Source: Rhodococcus triatomae BKS 15-14 (GTDB lineage Bacteria; Actinomycetota; Actinomycetes; Mycobacteriales; Mycobacteriaceae). Taken from it: 64,000 nucleotides of DNA. Every line of letters begins with the position of its first letter. The stretch's first letter is position 1. The notes below the pieces were generated by a model, which did not search any database, was not told the DNA's origin, and saw nothing but the letters and a program-made list of their open reading frames with translations. Positions 37,824 through 46,349 of this stretch are shown here, in pieces. Location of the stretch: the NCBI GenBank assembly GCA_000341795.1, contig AODO01000007.1:55182-119181 (forward strand), given 5' to 3'. The position numbers and the translations under genes were made by a program.

Positions 37824-39173
37824 TTGATCACGCAGCCACTCGAAACTCAGCAGGGCTCGGGCGCACATGAACTGGGACGCACGGCAGGGCCCACGAACGC
37901 GCAGCTTGGAGGCACGCAAGCGGCCGCGCTCGTCTTTCCGGACATCAACGGCAACTTGCGAGGAAAGCTGCTGGATCCCTCCCTCCTCGAATCCGAGCGC
38001 GCACAGAATGAGGGGGTCGCAACCACTGACTTGCTCCTTGCGGTGGACCCGGTCGACGAACCGATCACGACACTGTCGACGATTGGCCTCAAAGGTGGAG
38101 CAAAGGATCTGCTACTGAGGCCTCAGATGGACACATTGCGTCCCATGCCGTGGTTCGACCACTCGCAACTAGTGCTGGGAAACCTGCACGAGACCGACGG
38201 ATCGCCATGTGAAATCAGCCCACGACAGGTTCTCCAGAGTGCGCTGGCATCTCTTGAGGCGGACGGTCTACGGCTGAAGGTGGCATTCGAGTTCGAGTTT
38301 CGACTGTTCCGTGGCAAGACTTGGGAACCAGCCGCGACAGGGCTGAGCTACAGCCTCCTACCACTGTCGGAGGTCGCAGACTTCATCGCGACCTTCCGCA
38401 GCTACGCCGATGATCTGAGGCTGGGCCTGTCCGTCGTCCATAGCGAAGGTGCGCCCGGTCTGCTCGAGGTCAACGTAGAACCAGGCGACGGTATCGCGGC
38501 GGCGGACACAGCCGCGCTCCTTCGTTTGGCCGCGATCGAGGCCGCACGTCAGCACGGGCTCCGAGCCTGCTTCATGGCGAAGCCCATCGCCCATGAAGAA
38601 GGCTCGAGCGCTCATGTGCACTTCTCGGTGTGGAACGAATCGGGGACGAACGCACTGTGGACTGGGGACGGAACCTTTGATGATGAGTTCTATCGCCGCG
38701 CCGCGTGGGGAATTCTCAAACACCTGCCGGCGCTGAGCCTGATCTACAACCCGACCATCAACTCGTACAAGCGTCTGGTTCCAGGGTTCTTTGCTCCCGT
38801 GAGCGCCGGCTGCGGCCCCGACGACCGAAGCTTCGCGCTCAGGGCACTGCTGCGCGATCCTGCCTCCAGCCGGTTCGAGCTGCGCCGTCCTGGGGCTGAC
38901 TGCAACCCATACCTGACGCTAGCGGCGATAGCAGCATCGGTGCGGCTCGGACTTGCTGACGGTTTCGTTCCAGACCGGGCACAGTTGGACGCCTACGACG
39001 GTGTGCTGCCCGCCAGTCTCGACAGCGCCGTAGAGGCCTTCCGCAACCGTGACCGGAAGCTCGATGAAGTACTTGGCGCAGCGTTTTGTGAGCACTATCT
39101 GCAGACCCGTGAGTGGGAACTTCATGCATGGCAGAACACGGTCAGCGAGTGGGAACGCAAGCGCTACTCGTGA
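37824..39173 (+). CDS. Glutamine synthetase-like gamma-glutamyl-amine ligase
   Basis: A 449-residue glutamine-synthetase-family ligase, of the PuuA/GlnA-like type rather than housekeeping GlnA. Motifs run in order: LKVAFEFEFRLF, GLLEVNVEPGDGIAAAD, FMAKPIAHEEGSSAHVHFSVW (split for length at FMAKPIAHEE), TINSYKRLVPGFFAPV and RFELRRPGADCNPYL. The adenylylation-loop region of GlnA is not seen. It should join the gamma-carboxyl of glutamate to an amine with ATP. The TTG start is supported by GAGGAGA five bases upstream. Divergent from the PuuD/PuuC/aminotransferase operon, which completes the pathway. Confidence 0.92.
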   Translation: MITQPLETQQGSGAHELGRTAGPTNAQLGGTQAAALVFPDINGNLRGKLLDPSLLESERAQNEGVATTDLLLAVDPVDEPITTLSTIGLKGGAKDLLLRPQMDTLRPMPWFDHSQLVLGNLHETDGSPCEISPRQVLQSALASLEADGLRLKVAFEFEFRLFRGKTWEPAATGLSYSLLPLSEVADFIATFRSYADDLRLGLSVVHSEGAPGLLEVNVEPGDGIAAADTAALLRLAAIEAARQHGLRACFMAKPIAHEEGSSAHVHFSVWNESGTNALWTGDGTFDDEFYRRAAWGILKHLPALSLIYNPTINSYKRLVPGFFAPVSAGCGPDDRSFALRALLRDPASSRFELRRPGADCNPYLTLAAIAASVRLGLADGFVPDRAQLDAYDGVLPASLDSAVEAFRNRDRKLDEVLGAAFCEHYLQTREWELHAWQNTVSEWERKRYS

Positions 39174-39245
39174 TTCGTAGCGCCTGAGGTCCAGCGCAAC
39201 GGGTACCCACGTATGGGGTTGCTAGCATCTGACTGTGAGGACAGG

Positions 39246-40080
39246 ATGGCATCTGCAATGCACGAACTGCTCACTCTCGTGCAGCAGCGCGAAGCGGGCA
39301 TTGACATGATTGCTCACGTGGGCAGCTTTACCCGCGACGCTGCACCACTGCCGCCCTCACACGTAGACGTGAATCGCTACATCGCCGATCTCGTTCGGCG
39401 CGAGATCCGACTCGGCCTGCTCCCCCCCTGGCTCGTCGTTGCCCGCCGAGCGTGAGTTCGCCGACATGCTTGGCGTTGGCCGTACACCTGTGCAGCTTGC
39501 CTTCCGCCAGCTTCAGGCGGAAGGACTGATCGAACGCCGCCGGGGCCGCAACGGCGGGGCATTCGTCCGGGGTGCCGGTGAAGACGAGGACCGCTTCCAC
39601 GACGTGATCCTTGAGGCAATCGCGAATCGGGACGAAATCCGTCTGGCGATGGAATACCGCTGTATCACGGAGCCGGCGGTTGCACGCCTGGCGAGTCAGC
39701 GGCGGACAGCGACAGAGCTGCGAGAACTCGAAGTAGCACACTCTTTGCTCGCCGAGGCCGTAGACGACGCATCGTTCATGAGAAGCGACGCCGTCTTCCA
39801 TCTCACGCTTGCGAACATCACCGCTAATCCCTTTCTGATTCGCGGGATCGAAGAGTCACGGCAATGCTGCCATCCAGCGCTGGTGTTGTTGCCGGAAGGC
39901 GGCACATTCCATGAGGCCACTATCACTGAACATCGTCAAGTGCTCGACGCAGTGCAGTCTCGACAATCGGACATGGCTGAAAAGGCGATGAGCGACCATT
40001 TGCAGCGCAGCATGTGGAGTGTGCAGAAGCTCCTCGCTTCGCTTCGCGAACGTCACCCTGACGTGGCACCACGCGGGTAG
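39246..40080 (+). pseudogene. GntR/FCD-type regulator, frameshifted in a C7 run
   Basis: The first part (from ATG 39246) reaches the GntR HTH as VDVNRYIADLVRREIRLGLLPP and then runs out of frame; the second frame continues exactly with GSSLPAEREFADMLGVGRTP and ELQAEGLIERRRG-type recognition helix, followed by a complete FCD-like ligand domain with its metal-site histidines (FHLTLANI, EHRQVLDAV, DHLQRSM). The break falls in seven consecutive C (39422-39428); six would restore one protein of about 277 residues. It could be a true mutation, a sequencing slip, or a switchable tract. It is the obvious local regulator of the amine/P450 cluster. Confidence 0.8.
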
Positions 40081-40542
40081 CCGGAACCATACTGCACCCA
40101 TCACCGCAACGTTTTATACCGACGGCGGAATCTCACTTGGCCATCGGCGCACGTCGAACAACTCGTGATGACGCGGAAGCGAATACCCGACTCCGCCAAC
40201 GACGAGGGAAGGCTCCATCGTTCGTCAATCTGACGGAGGGCGGCCCTCGGTCGTACCGCGGCCTCGTCGCTCCAGTGCCCGAGCGACCTGCTCGCGTCGC
40301 GCAGATCCTTCGTTCTGCTGAGATCAGCTGAAACTCCTCTGCGCGTAGTGATCTCACGCTTCTGACCTCCACCCCCGAGGTCGGTGCATCTCCGGCCGGG
40401 CGGGGGGTAACCAATCTGTAAACAGGGCTACCACCTATGGACGTGACTGCCGCAGGCACCTATCGTCATAACACGACGCTAATCGCGTCTCTAGTCTAAA
40501 TTCAAGTGGTCGAGGACCCTCACCAGGCATGAAGGTGTCACC
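40081..40542. promoter_or_regulatory. Leader of the P450-system operon
   Basis: A 462-base non-coding gap before the reductase gene; it should contain the operon promoter. AAGGTG before the ATG at 40543 is the ribosome binding site. GC-rich in the first half, more AT-rich in the last 100 bases. No convincing gene on either strand. Confidence 0.45.
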
Positions 40543-41901
40543 ATGTACGACAAACGAATTGTCACCAGCGAAGCATCGCGCGACCTGGTTACTGCAGAGA
40601 TCGACGATGAACAGATCTCGAAACCCGGCGAAGCACCGAGACTGACCGTGGCTGTGGTCGGGAGTGGGCCGTCCGGCTGCTACGTGAGTCAGTTTCTCGC
40701 CAAGAAGTGGCCCAATGTTGATATCACTGTGTTGGAATCACTCCCAACACCATACGGCCTTGTCCGGTACGGCGTAGCCGCAGATCATCAGGGAGCCAAG
40801 ACTGTCATTCGTCAGTTCGATCGCCTGTTCTCTCGGTCGGGAGTCCGATTCGCCGGAAACATCACGGTGGGAAAAGATGTCGAATTCGACGCGCTCGCTG
40901 ATGCATTCGACGTGGTTGTACTCGCAACAGGGCTGCCTGGCGACCGCACTCTCGACATCGACCAATACCCAGAGGTTCAGGTTCTCGGAGCAGGTGCCCT
41001 CTTGCGGAGCCTGAATGGCTACCCAGTGGCCCTGCTACCACGAGACGACAACGGTCGGTACCGTTCACTCGGGCGGAGCCTTGCCGTTGTCGGAATGGGA
41101 AACGTGGCGATCGACGTTGCTCGCCTGATGGCAAAAAGTGTTGAGGCATTGGCGGGATCAGATATCGATGATGCTGTACTCGAGCAGCTGCGACCATCGA
41201 GAATGGACACCATCAACATCATTAGTCGGTCAGGGCCGTCTGACGCCAAGTGCGACATCGCAATGCTCCGTGAGTTGATCGAGTTGCCTGACGTCGGAAT
41301 AGGGGTGACAGGCATTGACGACCAGGATGCCGGTCCAGTGGTGGACCTGTTACGCCCCTTCGTGTCTGGCCCGACCACACCGGCTGCTCTCGGCGCCTCG
41401 AAGCCGACCCATCTGAACCTGCACTTCAGGCAGACACCTGCGTCGGTTTCTTCGAATGGGGAGACGACGGTTCTCAGAACTACTGCCTCGGAGCGCGGAG
41501 CCGAACTCGGTGACATCCTCGTCGACTCAGTGATTGCGGCGATCGGCTTCATCAATGGAGGTCCTGAGACTCAGGGTCATCCATCTGCGGGATGGTCGGG
41601 TGACAACGTGTATCGCGTCGGCTGGCTGCGCCGGGGACCACAGGGGACAATTCCAGAGAACAGGCGAGATGCGCAGCAGGTGGCCGACACCATCATCGCC
41701 GATCTCGTTCAAGGCCGTCTCACAACCGGAAGCCCCGGGTTTACAGCAATCGCACCGCTCCTGCGGGGGCAGGTCGTCGATTATCAAGACTGGCAGCGGA
41801 TCGAATCCATCGAAAGACGGCATGCGCCAAACGATCGGTGTCGACGAAAGATCTCCGATCTCGACCAAATGCTCGCCATCGCCGTCTCACGCGAGACGTG
41901 A
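40543..41901 (+). CDS. Adrenodoxin-reductase-type NADP flavoprotein (XplB/FprA-like)
   Basis: A 452-residue FAD enzyme of the ferredoxin-NADP reductase family found in mycobacterial FprA and in XplB. FAD loop GSGPSG (40-45), the PTPYGLVRYGVAADHQG region, NADP loop GMGNVAIDVAR (184-194) and the C-terminal GWLRRGPQGTIPENRRDA are clear. It should pass electrons from NADPH to a small partner, here almost surely the flavodoxin 56 bases downstream rather than a ferredoxin, since no ferredoxin gene is present. From memory XplB is the reductase of the flavodoxin-P450 XplA, and in Gordonia it is fused to a glutamine-synthetase domain; here the two are separate neighbours. Confidence 0.92.
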   Translation: MYDKRIVTSEASRDLVTAEIDDEQISKPGEAPRLTVAVVGSGPSGCYVSQFLAKKWPNVDITVLESLPTPYGLVRYGVAADHQGAKTVIRQFDRLFSRSGVRFAGNITVGKDVEFDALADAFDVVVLATGLPGDRTLDIDQYPEVQVLGAGALLRSLNGYPVALLPRDDNGRYRSLGRSLAVVGMGNVAIDVARLMAKSVEALAGSDIDDAVLEQLRPSRMDTINIISRSGPSDAKCDIAMLRELIELPDVGIGVTGIDDQDAGPVVDLLRPFVSGPTTPAALGASKPTHLNLHFRQTPASVSSNGETTVLRTTASERGAELGDILVDSVIAAIGFINGGPETQGHPSAGWSGDNVYRVGWLRRGPQGTIPENRRDAQQVADTIIADLVQGRLTTGSPGFTAIAPLLRGQVVDYQDWQRIESIERRHAPNDRCRRKISDLDQMLAIAVSRET

Positions 41902-41957
41902 CTTCGCGAGGCGAGGCCTATGACGGGCCACCTGACGATAGAAGGAAGGGAAGCAAA

Positions 41958-42413
41958 GTGAACGAAGTGACGATCATCTTTGGCACGGAGACAGGGAACT
42001 CCGAGATGGTAGCCGATGACCTGTGTATTTCGCTGGAGCAGAAGGGGATAACCGGTCGCGTTGTCGGCATGGAGGACTACGACGTTGAGAAGCTGGGTCA
42101 AGAAGCGATGGCAATTATGGTCACCTCCACCTACGGAGAGGGCGAACTTCCGAACACCGCTCAGCCTTTCGCCGAGGCACTAGAGACCTCCAAGCCCGAC
42201 CTTTCCTCAATGCATTTCGCAGCATTCGGTCTGGGAGACAGCACGTATGAGACGTACAACCGAGGAATCGACACGCTCATAGAGAAGCTCGTAGACCTGG
42301 GTGCAACCCAAGTTGGATTGACCGGCCATCACGACGCAGACAGCGGTCTCGATGCCGCTGTTGTGGCTGTGGACTGGCTCAAAGGAATCTTCGTCGAGGC
42401 TGAAGCATCCTGA
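41958..42413 (+). CDS. Flavodoxin, P450 redox partner
   Basis: A 151-residue FMN protein. The phosphate loop FGTETGNSEMVA begins at residue 8; the isoalloxazine-flanking loops STYGEGELPNTA and FGLGDSTYETYNRG are of the P450-reductase/cindoxin kind. The GTG at 41958 is chosen because GGAAGGG lies directly upstream and the beta-strand then starts at residue 4; a 40-residue longer frame overlaps the reductase and has no homology. As a stand-alone flavodoxin between a P450 reductase and a P450 it should be the electron shuttle, as cindoxin is for P450cin and the fused N-terminal domain is for XplA. Confidence 0.93.
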   Translation: MNEVTIIFGTETGNSEMVADDLCISLEQKGITGRVVGMEDYDVEKLGQEAMAIMVTSTYGEGELPNTAQPFAEALETSKPDLSSMHFAAFGLGDSTYETYNRGIDTLIEKLVDLGATQVGLTGHHDADSGLDAAVVAVDWLKGIFVEAEAS

Positions 42414-42508
42414 GAACTTAGGGGCCAGCCCACCCCGGAGCGTGAGTGTCAACGTCGACCTTCACCACCGACTATCTTCACCAACTCGAACGCTCGAAGG
42501 AGACTCAC

Positions 42509-43993
42509 ATGACCGGAGACACGCTCACCGGCGGTCATCCACCCTCTACCCCCGGTGGCGGAGGTCACGCCGCTGGCGGTCAGGTTCTCGGCGGCCGAAT
42601 GAGCACTACGTCCTTGTTGCTCACCGTTCTTGCCTTCTCGGCGCCGATCGCCGCTGTGGCGGGCTACATTCCGTTCACCATCAGTTTCGGCGGCCAAGCC
42701 TCGACACTGGTCTTCATCATCGCGACCGCGGGATTGCTCATGTTCGCCGTGGGCTACGTGACAATGACCAAGGATCTGCCGAAGCCCGGCTCGTTCTATG
42801 CATTCATCAGTGCAGGTATCGGTAAGATCCCCGGACTGGGAGCCGCATTCGTTGCAGTGGTCTCGTATCTCTTGATGCTGAGCGGATGCTTCGTGTTCAC
42901 CGGCTTGACCGTCACCGAGTTCATTCAGAGCATCAATGGCCCCGAAACACCGTGGTGGCTGTGGACAGCAATCGCCTGGATTGCCGTTAGCGTCATGTGC
43001 TACTTCCATATCGAGGTATCGGCGAAGATCCTTGGTGTAGCTATGCTGTTCGAGATTGCCATCGTGGTTGTCTTCAACGTCGCGGTCGTTTTCCACGGGG
43101 GAGGGACCGAAGGATACTCCGTGACACCGTTCAATCCAGCGGAGCTGGGGAACGGCTCTGTCGGCGTCGCACTGTTGTTTGCCGTCATGGTGTTCCTCGG
43201 GTTCGAAGCAACTGCTCTCTTCCGTGATGAAGTCCGGGACCCGGACAGGACCATCCCACGCGCAACCTATGGTGCCGTGCTACTTGTAGGAACGCTCTAC
43301 ATCGTGTCGTGCTATCTCCTGACCACCGTGTACGGATCAGATGCGGTGCAGGTCGCCACGGACAACCCGAAGGGCATGTTCCCCGACGCTATCGGGAACC
43401 TCGTAGCACCGGCATTCACACAGCTGACGTTCCTGTTCATCATCACCTCGGAACTCGCCGCCGCGATCTCGGTTCACAATGTCGTCTCGCGCTATGTGTA
43501 CAACCTCGGCCGTGACGCTGCGCTACCGACCTCCTTGGCTGTGGTACATCCACGACATCGTTCACCTGCGCGAGCTTCAGTCTCCGTTGCGGCGGTTGCC
43601 GGACTCGTCGTCCTGGTCCTCGGACTTGCGAACTCCGAGGGGGAAGGCCTTGACGCGCAAATGTTCGGTCTGGGCACGGTAGGTGTCCTGGTACTCATGG
43701 CCCTCGTGAGCGTCTCGGTGGTCGTCTGGTTCGCACGCAGGGGAGTGCCCGAAGGAGCGTCGTGGGTGAAGTGCTACCTCGCACCGACTCTCGCGGCGAT
43801 AGCGCTCGTGTCAACCAACGTCCTTGCAGTGCTGCACTTCGATCTTGTTGTCGGCGGTGCTCCCGGTCAGAACCTCGGCCTCCTACTTGTTCTTGCTGCC
43901 TCCTTCGCAATCGGGGCTGGCACCGCTGTCTACTTCCGGTATGCCAAACCAGATGTGTTTGCCAGTTTGGGGCGCGCCGATGAAGGTGCGTAG
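42509..43993 (+). CDS. APC-family amino acid/amine permease
   Basis: A 494-residue permease with about 12 hydrophobic segments. The first membrane helix (FSAPIAAVAGYIPFTI) and the GFEATALFRDEVRDPDRTIPRA segment after helix 6 are diagnostic of the amino acid-polyamine-organocation superfamily. The ATG at 42509 follows AAGGAGA; a longer start at 42446 has no site. Lying between the flavodoxin and P450 genes of a gamma-glutamyl-amine pathway, it most likely imports the amine substrate. Confidence 0.92.
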   Translation: MTGDTLTGGHPPSTPGGGGHAAGGQVLGGRMSTTSLLLTVLAFSAPIAAVAGYIPFTISFGGQASTLVFIIATAGLLMFAVGYVTMTKDLPKPGSFYAFISAGIGKIPGLGAAFVAVVSYLLMLSGCFVFTGLTVTEFIQSINGPETPWWLWTAIAWIAVSVMCYFHIEVSAKILGVAMLFEIAIVVVFNVAVVFHGGGTEGYSVTPFNPAELGNGSVGVALLFAVMVFLGFEATALFRDEVRDPDRTIPRATYGAVLLVGTLYIVSCYLLTTVYGSDAVQVATDNPKGMFPDAIGNLVAPAFTQLTFLFIITSELAAAISVHNVVSRYVYNLGRDAALPTSLAVVHPRHRSPARASVSVAAVAGLVVLVLGLANSEGEGLDAQMFGLGTVGVLVLMALVSVSVVVWFARRGVPEGASWVKCYLAPTLAAIALVSTNVLAVLHFDLVVGGAPGQNLGLLLVLAASFAIGAGTAVYFRYAKPDVFASLGRADEGA

Positions 43994-44219
43994 ATCCGCA
44001 GGGTTCTGAACACGCGCGCTGAAGAGCTACGCAGAACTCACCCGCCGTCCTTGGCAGCTCAACTCGGTAGGGACACAGTTGGTCACGTCGGCAACTCGTC
44101 GTTGGCACCTCGGGTGTTGTCGTCCATCAGTCAGAACCGCGGGAGTTCTCGCCGCGCAGCCGAAGAGGAAGCACCGTCATCGGTGTTGTCAGAAATGTCC
44201 CTGCTCAACCGAAAGGATC

Positions 44220-45446
44220 ATGGTGTCAACTCAATCAGACCAATCGATCAGTTCTCTCCGCATGAGCGAATGTCCCCGCACCGCTGACTATCTCCCATGG
44301 TTGGATACAGAACTACGCCGAGATCCGTACCCTTTCTACGCGCGTGCCCTCGAGGAGGCGCCGGTCTCCCTCGACGAAGACGGGGCCATCGTCCTTACCA
44401 AGTATGACGACCTGATGCACTACGGCCGGCTTCCCTCGGTCATCATCGCACCTGAATGGGAGAAGGCCGGAGCCTGGAGCGTCCTGCTCGATGCGGCGAT
44501 TGGCCACGACGAGCCGAATCACACCCGACTCAAGCGTCTGACATCCAAGTGGCTCACCCCAAAGCGAATTCGAGAGTGGGTCAAGATCACTGAAGCGGTG
44601 ACAGACGAGATCCTCGATCGCGTGGACACTGACGGTGTGATCGACGGCTCTGACCTCGCGGTGGAGGCCACGCATCGAACAATCTGCCATCTCCTGCAGG
44701 TCCCCGATGACGAGATCGACGAGGTTCGACGCCACATGCGCCAGGCAATGCCGATGTTGAGCGCAGTGCCCAGCCCAGCGGACATCGAGGCCTGCACAGA
44801 AGCGCACATCTATTTGCAGAACCGGACAGCCGCGCTGATCGAGCGAAGCCGGGCGCAACCCGGGAGCGGCCTGGTGGACGATCTCCTGCAGGCGCAAGAT
44901 CGAGGGGAGCTCACCGAGGCTGAAACGTTGGCAACCTTGCTGTTCTTCTACTTTGTTGGTCACATGGACGCCAGCTACCTCATCTCATCAGGCCTGAAGT
45001 TGTTCGCGAGCCGGCCAGATCTGTTCGAGACTTTCCGATCCGATCCCGATTCCAGGCAGGCAATGGTCGCTGAACTGGTACGTTTCGATGCTCCCGAGCC
45101 GGTAATCACCCGTGCAACAACTGAGGATCTGAATATCCATGGCTACCGCGTGCCCGCTGGCACTACGTTGCGGCTGATGCTCGGCGCCGCCAACCGCGAC
45201 CCCGACATCTACAGCAACCCGCATGAGTTCGATCACACGCGACCGCCCGAGCAGTCCCGCAACCTGACATTCAGCTTCGGATCGCACAGCTGCCAGGGCA
45301 GGCTTCTCGCGGAGGCGGAAATCAAAGCAGTGTGGGAGCGAATTGGCGCCCGATACTCGCGAGTTGAAGTAGTTGCCGAACCAGAGATGATGCTCACCGA
45401 CGCTTCGCGGCACTATCTCACACTTCCACTCCGACTCCACTCCTGA
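44220..45446 (+). CDS. Cytochrome P450 with atypical I-helix
   Basis: A 408-residue soluble bacterial P450. Heme ligand Cys358 lies in FSFGSHSCQG (351-360) and the ExxR pair is Glu285/Arg288. In the I-helix the usual A/G-G-H-E/D-T-T reads V-G-H-M-D-A-S (246-252): the acid-alcohol pair for O2 activation is replaced by Met249, Asp250 and Ala251. From memory, XplA, a reductive P450, also has a Met there (Met394). GAAAGG precedes the ATG at 44220 and the GTG at 44223. Its electron chain is the reductase and flavodoxin encoded upstream. It may work in an unusual oxidative or reductive way on an amine; substrate unknown. Confidence 0.95.
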   Translation: MVSTQSDQSISSLRMSECPRTADYLPWLDTELRRDPYPFYARALEEAPVSLDEDGAIVLTKYDDLMHYGRLPSVIIAPEWEKAGAWSVLLDAAIGHDEPNHTRLKRLTSKWLTPKRIREWVKITEAVTDEILDRVDTDGVIDGSDLAVEATHRTICHLLQVPDDEIDEVRRHMRQAMPMLSAVPSPADIEACTEAHIYLQNRTAALIERSRAQPGSGLVDDLLQAQDRGELTEAETLATLLFFYFVGHMDASYLISSGLKLFASRPDLFETFRSDPDSRQAMVAELVRFDAPEPVITRATTEDLNIHGYRVPAGTTLRLMLGAANRDPDIYSNPHEFDHTRPPEQSRNLTFSFGSHSCQGRLLAEAEIKAVWERIGARYSRVEVVAEPEMMLTDASRHYLTLPLRLHS

Positions 45447-45520
45447 CCAAGTCGGCGTATCTGAATCCTTCAGACAACACGCAAAGTTCCACGATCGACC
45501 ATCAGAAAGGGCATGAAATC

Positions 45521-45877
45521 ATGACACTGACTCCTTTGGTACCCACGACCGTCCTCAAAGATCCCCGCGGTGTCGAGCTGGAGGATTGGGGTCCGCTACC
45601 CGAAGGCACTGGAGAGCCGATGCGCACTGCCGGCAAGGTTCTGTGGAAGGGAGATGGCAATCTCGAGGCTGGGCTGTGGGAATGCGATCCCGGGCCCTCT
45701 CGCTGGCTATTCGAGACAAACGAATCCATCACGATGTTCTCCGGCTTGATGCTTGTCACCGAGGATGGCGGACAGGCATACGAGATCAAAGCTGGTGACA
45801 GTGCCGTGTTCCCGAAGGGCTGGTCGGGCACATGGGACATTCGAGAGACAGTCTTCAAGTTCTACACCGCCTTCTGA
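45521..45877 (+). CDS. Cupin-fold protein (Cupin_3/DUF861)
   Basis: A 118-residue single-domain cupin: the stretch from WECDPGPSRW to the ESITMFSGLM strand, and then the second motif with GDSAVFPKGWSGTWDI, match the Cupin_3 (DUF861) family. The usual metal-binding histidines of motif 1 are largely missing (Trp/Phe/Glu instead), as in many members. ATG with AAAGGG before it. It ends the P450 operon; such proteins often accompany amine and aldehyde catabolism but no role can be assigned. Confidence 0.8.
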   Translation: MTLTPLVPTTVLKDPRGVELEDWGPLPEGTGEPMRTAGKVLWKGDGNLEAGLWECDPGPSRWLFETNESITMFSGLMLVTEDGGQAYEIKAGDSAVFPKGWSGTWDIRETVFKFYTAF

Positions 45878-45880
45878 AGG

Positions 45881-45908
45881 GCGGACCACAGGGGCCGCTG
45901 AGGTCCGC
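45881..45908. terminator. Stem-loop after the cupin gene
   Basis: GCGGACC (45881-45887) pairs exactly with GGTCCGC (45902-45908), four bases after the cupin stop; a second small stem CCGCG/CGCGG overlaps and follows at 45905-45921. A plausible end of the P450 operon. From there to 46349 no gene is seen. Confidence 0.45.
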
Positions 45909-46349
45909 GCGACAAGCGCGGTCGCTGTACGAGACTGGGCACCCCGGGCTATCACAGCCGAGAAGGCGACGAGTGGTGCTCGCCCTGCAGCGAATTCTCT
46001 CTGCGTCAAGCTGATGGGATTTCGCTGAACGCGGAGCCCCGGAACAAGCGTTGCGCGCATCGCGGCAGATTCGGCAACTGCTCTCGTGTGCAACAACAGT
46101 CGGTCGGCACAAGGATTCTCAGGGCGAAGTTCGAACAGTGCCGGAGCGGCCCTACGCTGTATCTGGGGCCGCTCCGGAAGGGAGCTACCCCGTGGAAGCG
46201 AGTTGGCGACCAGCCGGCACAGAGTCGAATGCGCCTGCAGCAGTGCTTCGGCCGTGCTAGCGATGCAGCGTCTGTGGGCGGGTCAGCGAACCAAGAGACA
46301 ATCTTCGGAATGCTCGAGCATCTGAGTGAAGGCAACTAAGGGACGGCAG

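Noticed and set aside
41838..41957. Longer start for the flavodoxin, which could look like a fusion to the reductase
   Set aside because: The extra residues show no homology, overlap the reductase gene in another frame, and a good ribosome binding site precedes the GTG at 41958.
46326..46349. GTG 46326 as the pdxS start
   Set aside because: No ribosome binding site, while TTG 46350 has AAGGGA at correct distance and gives the usual protein length.
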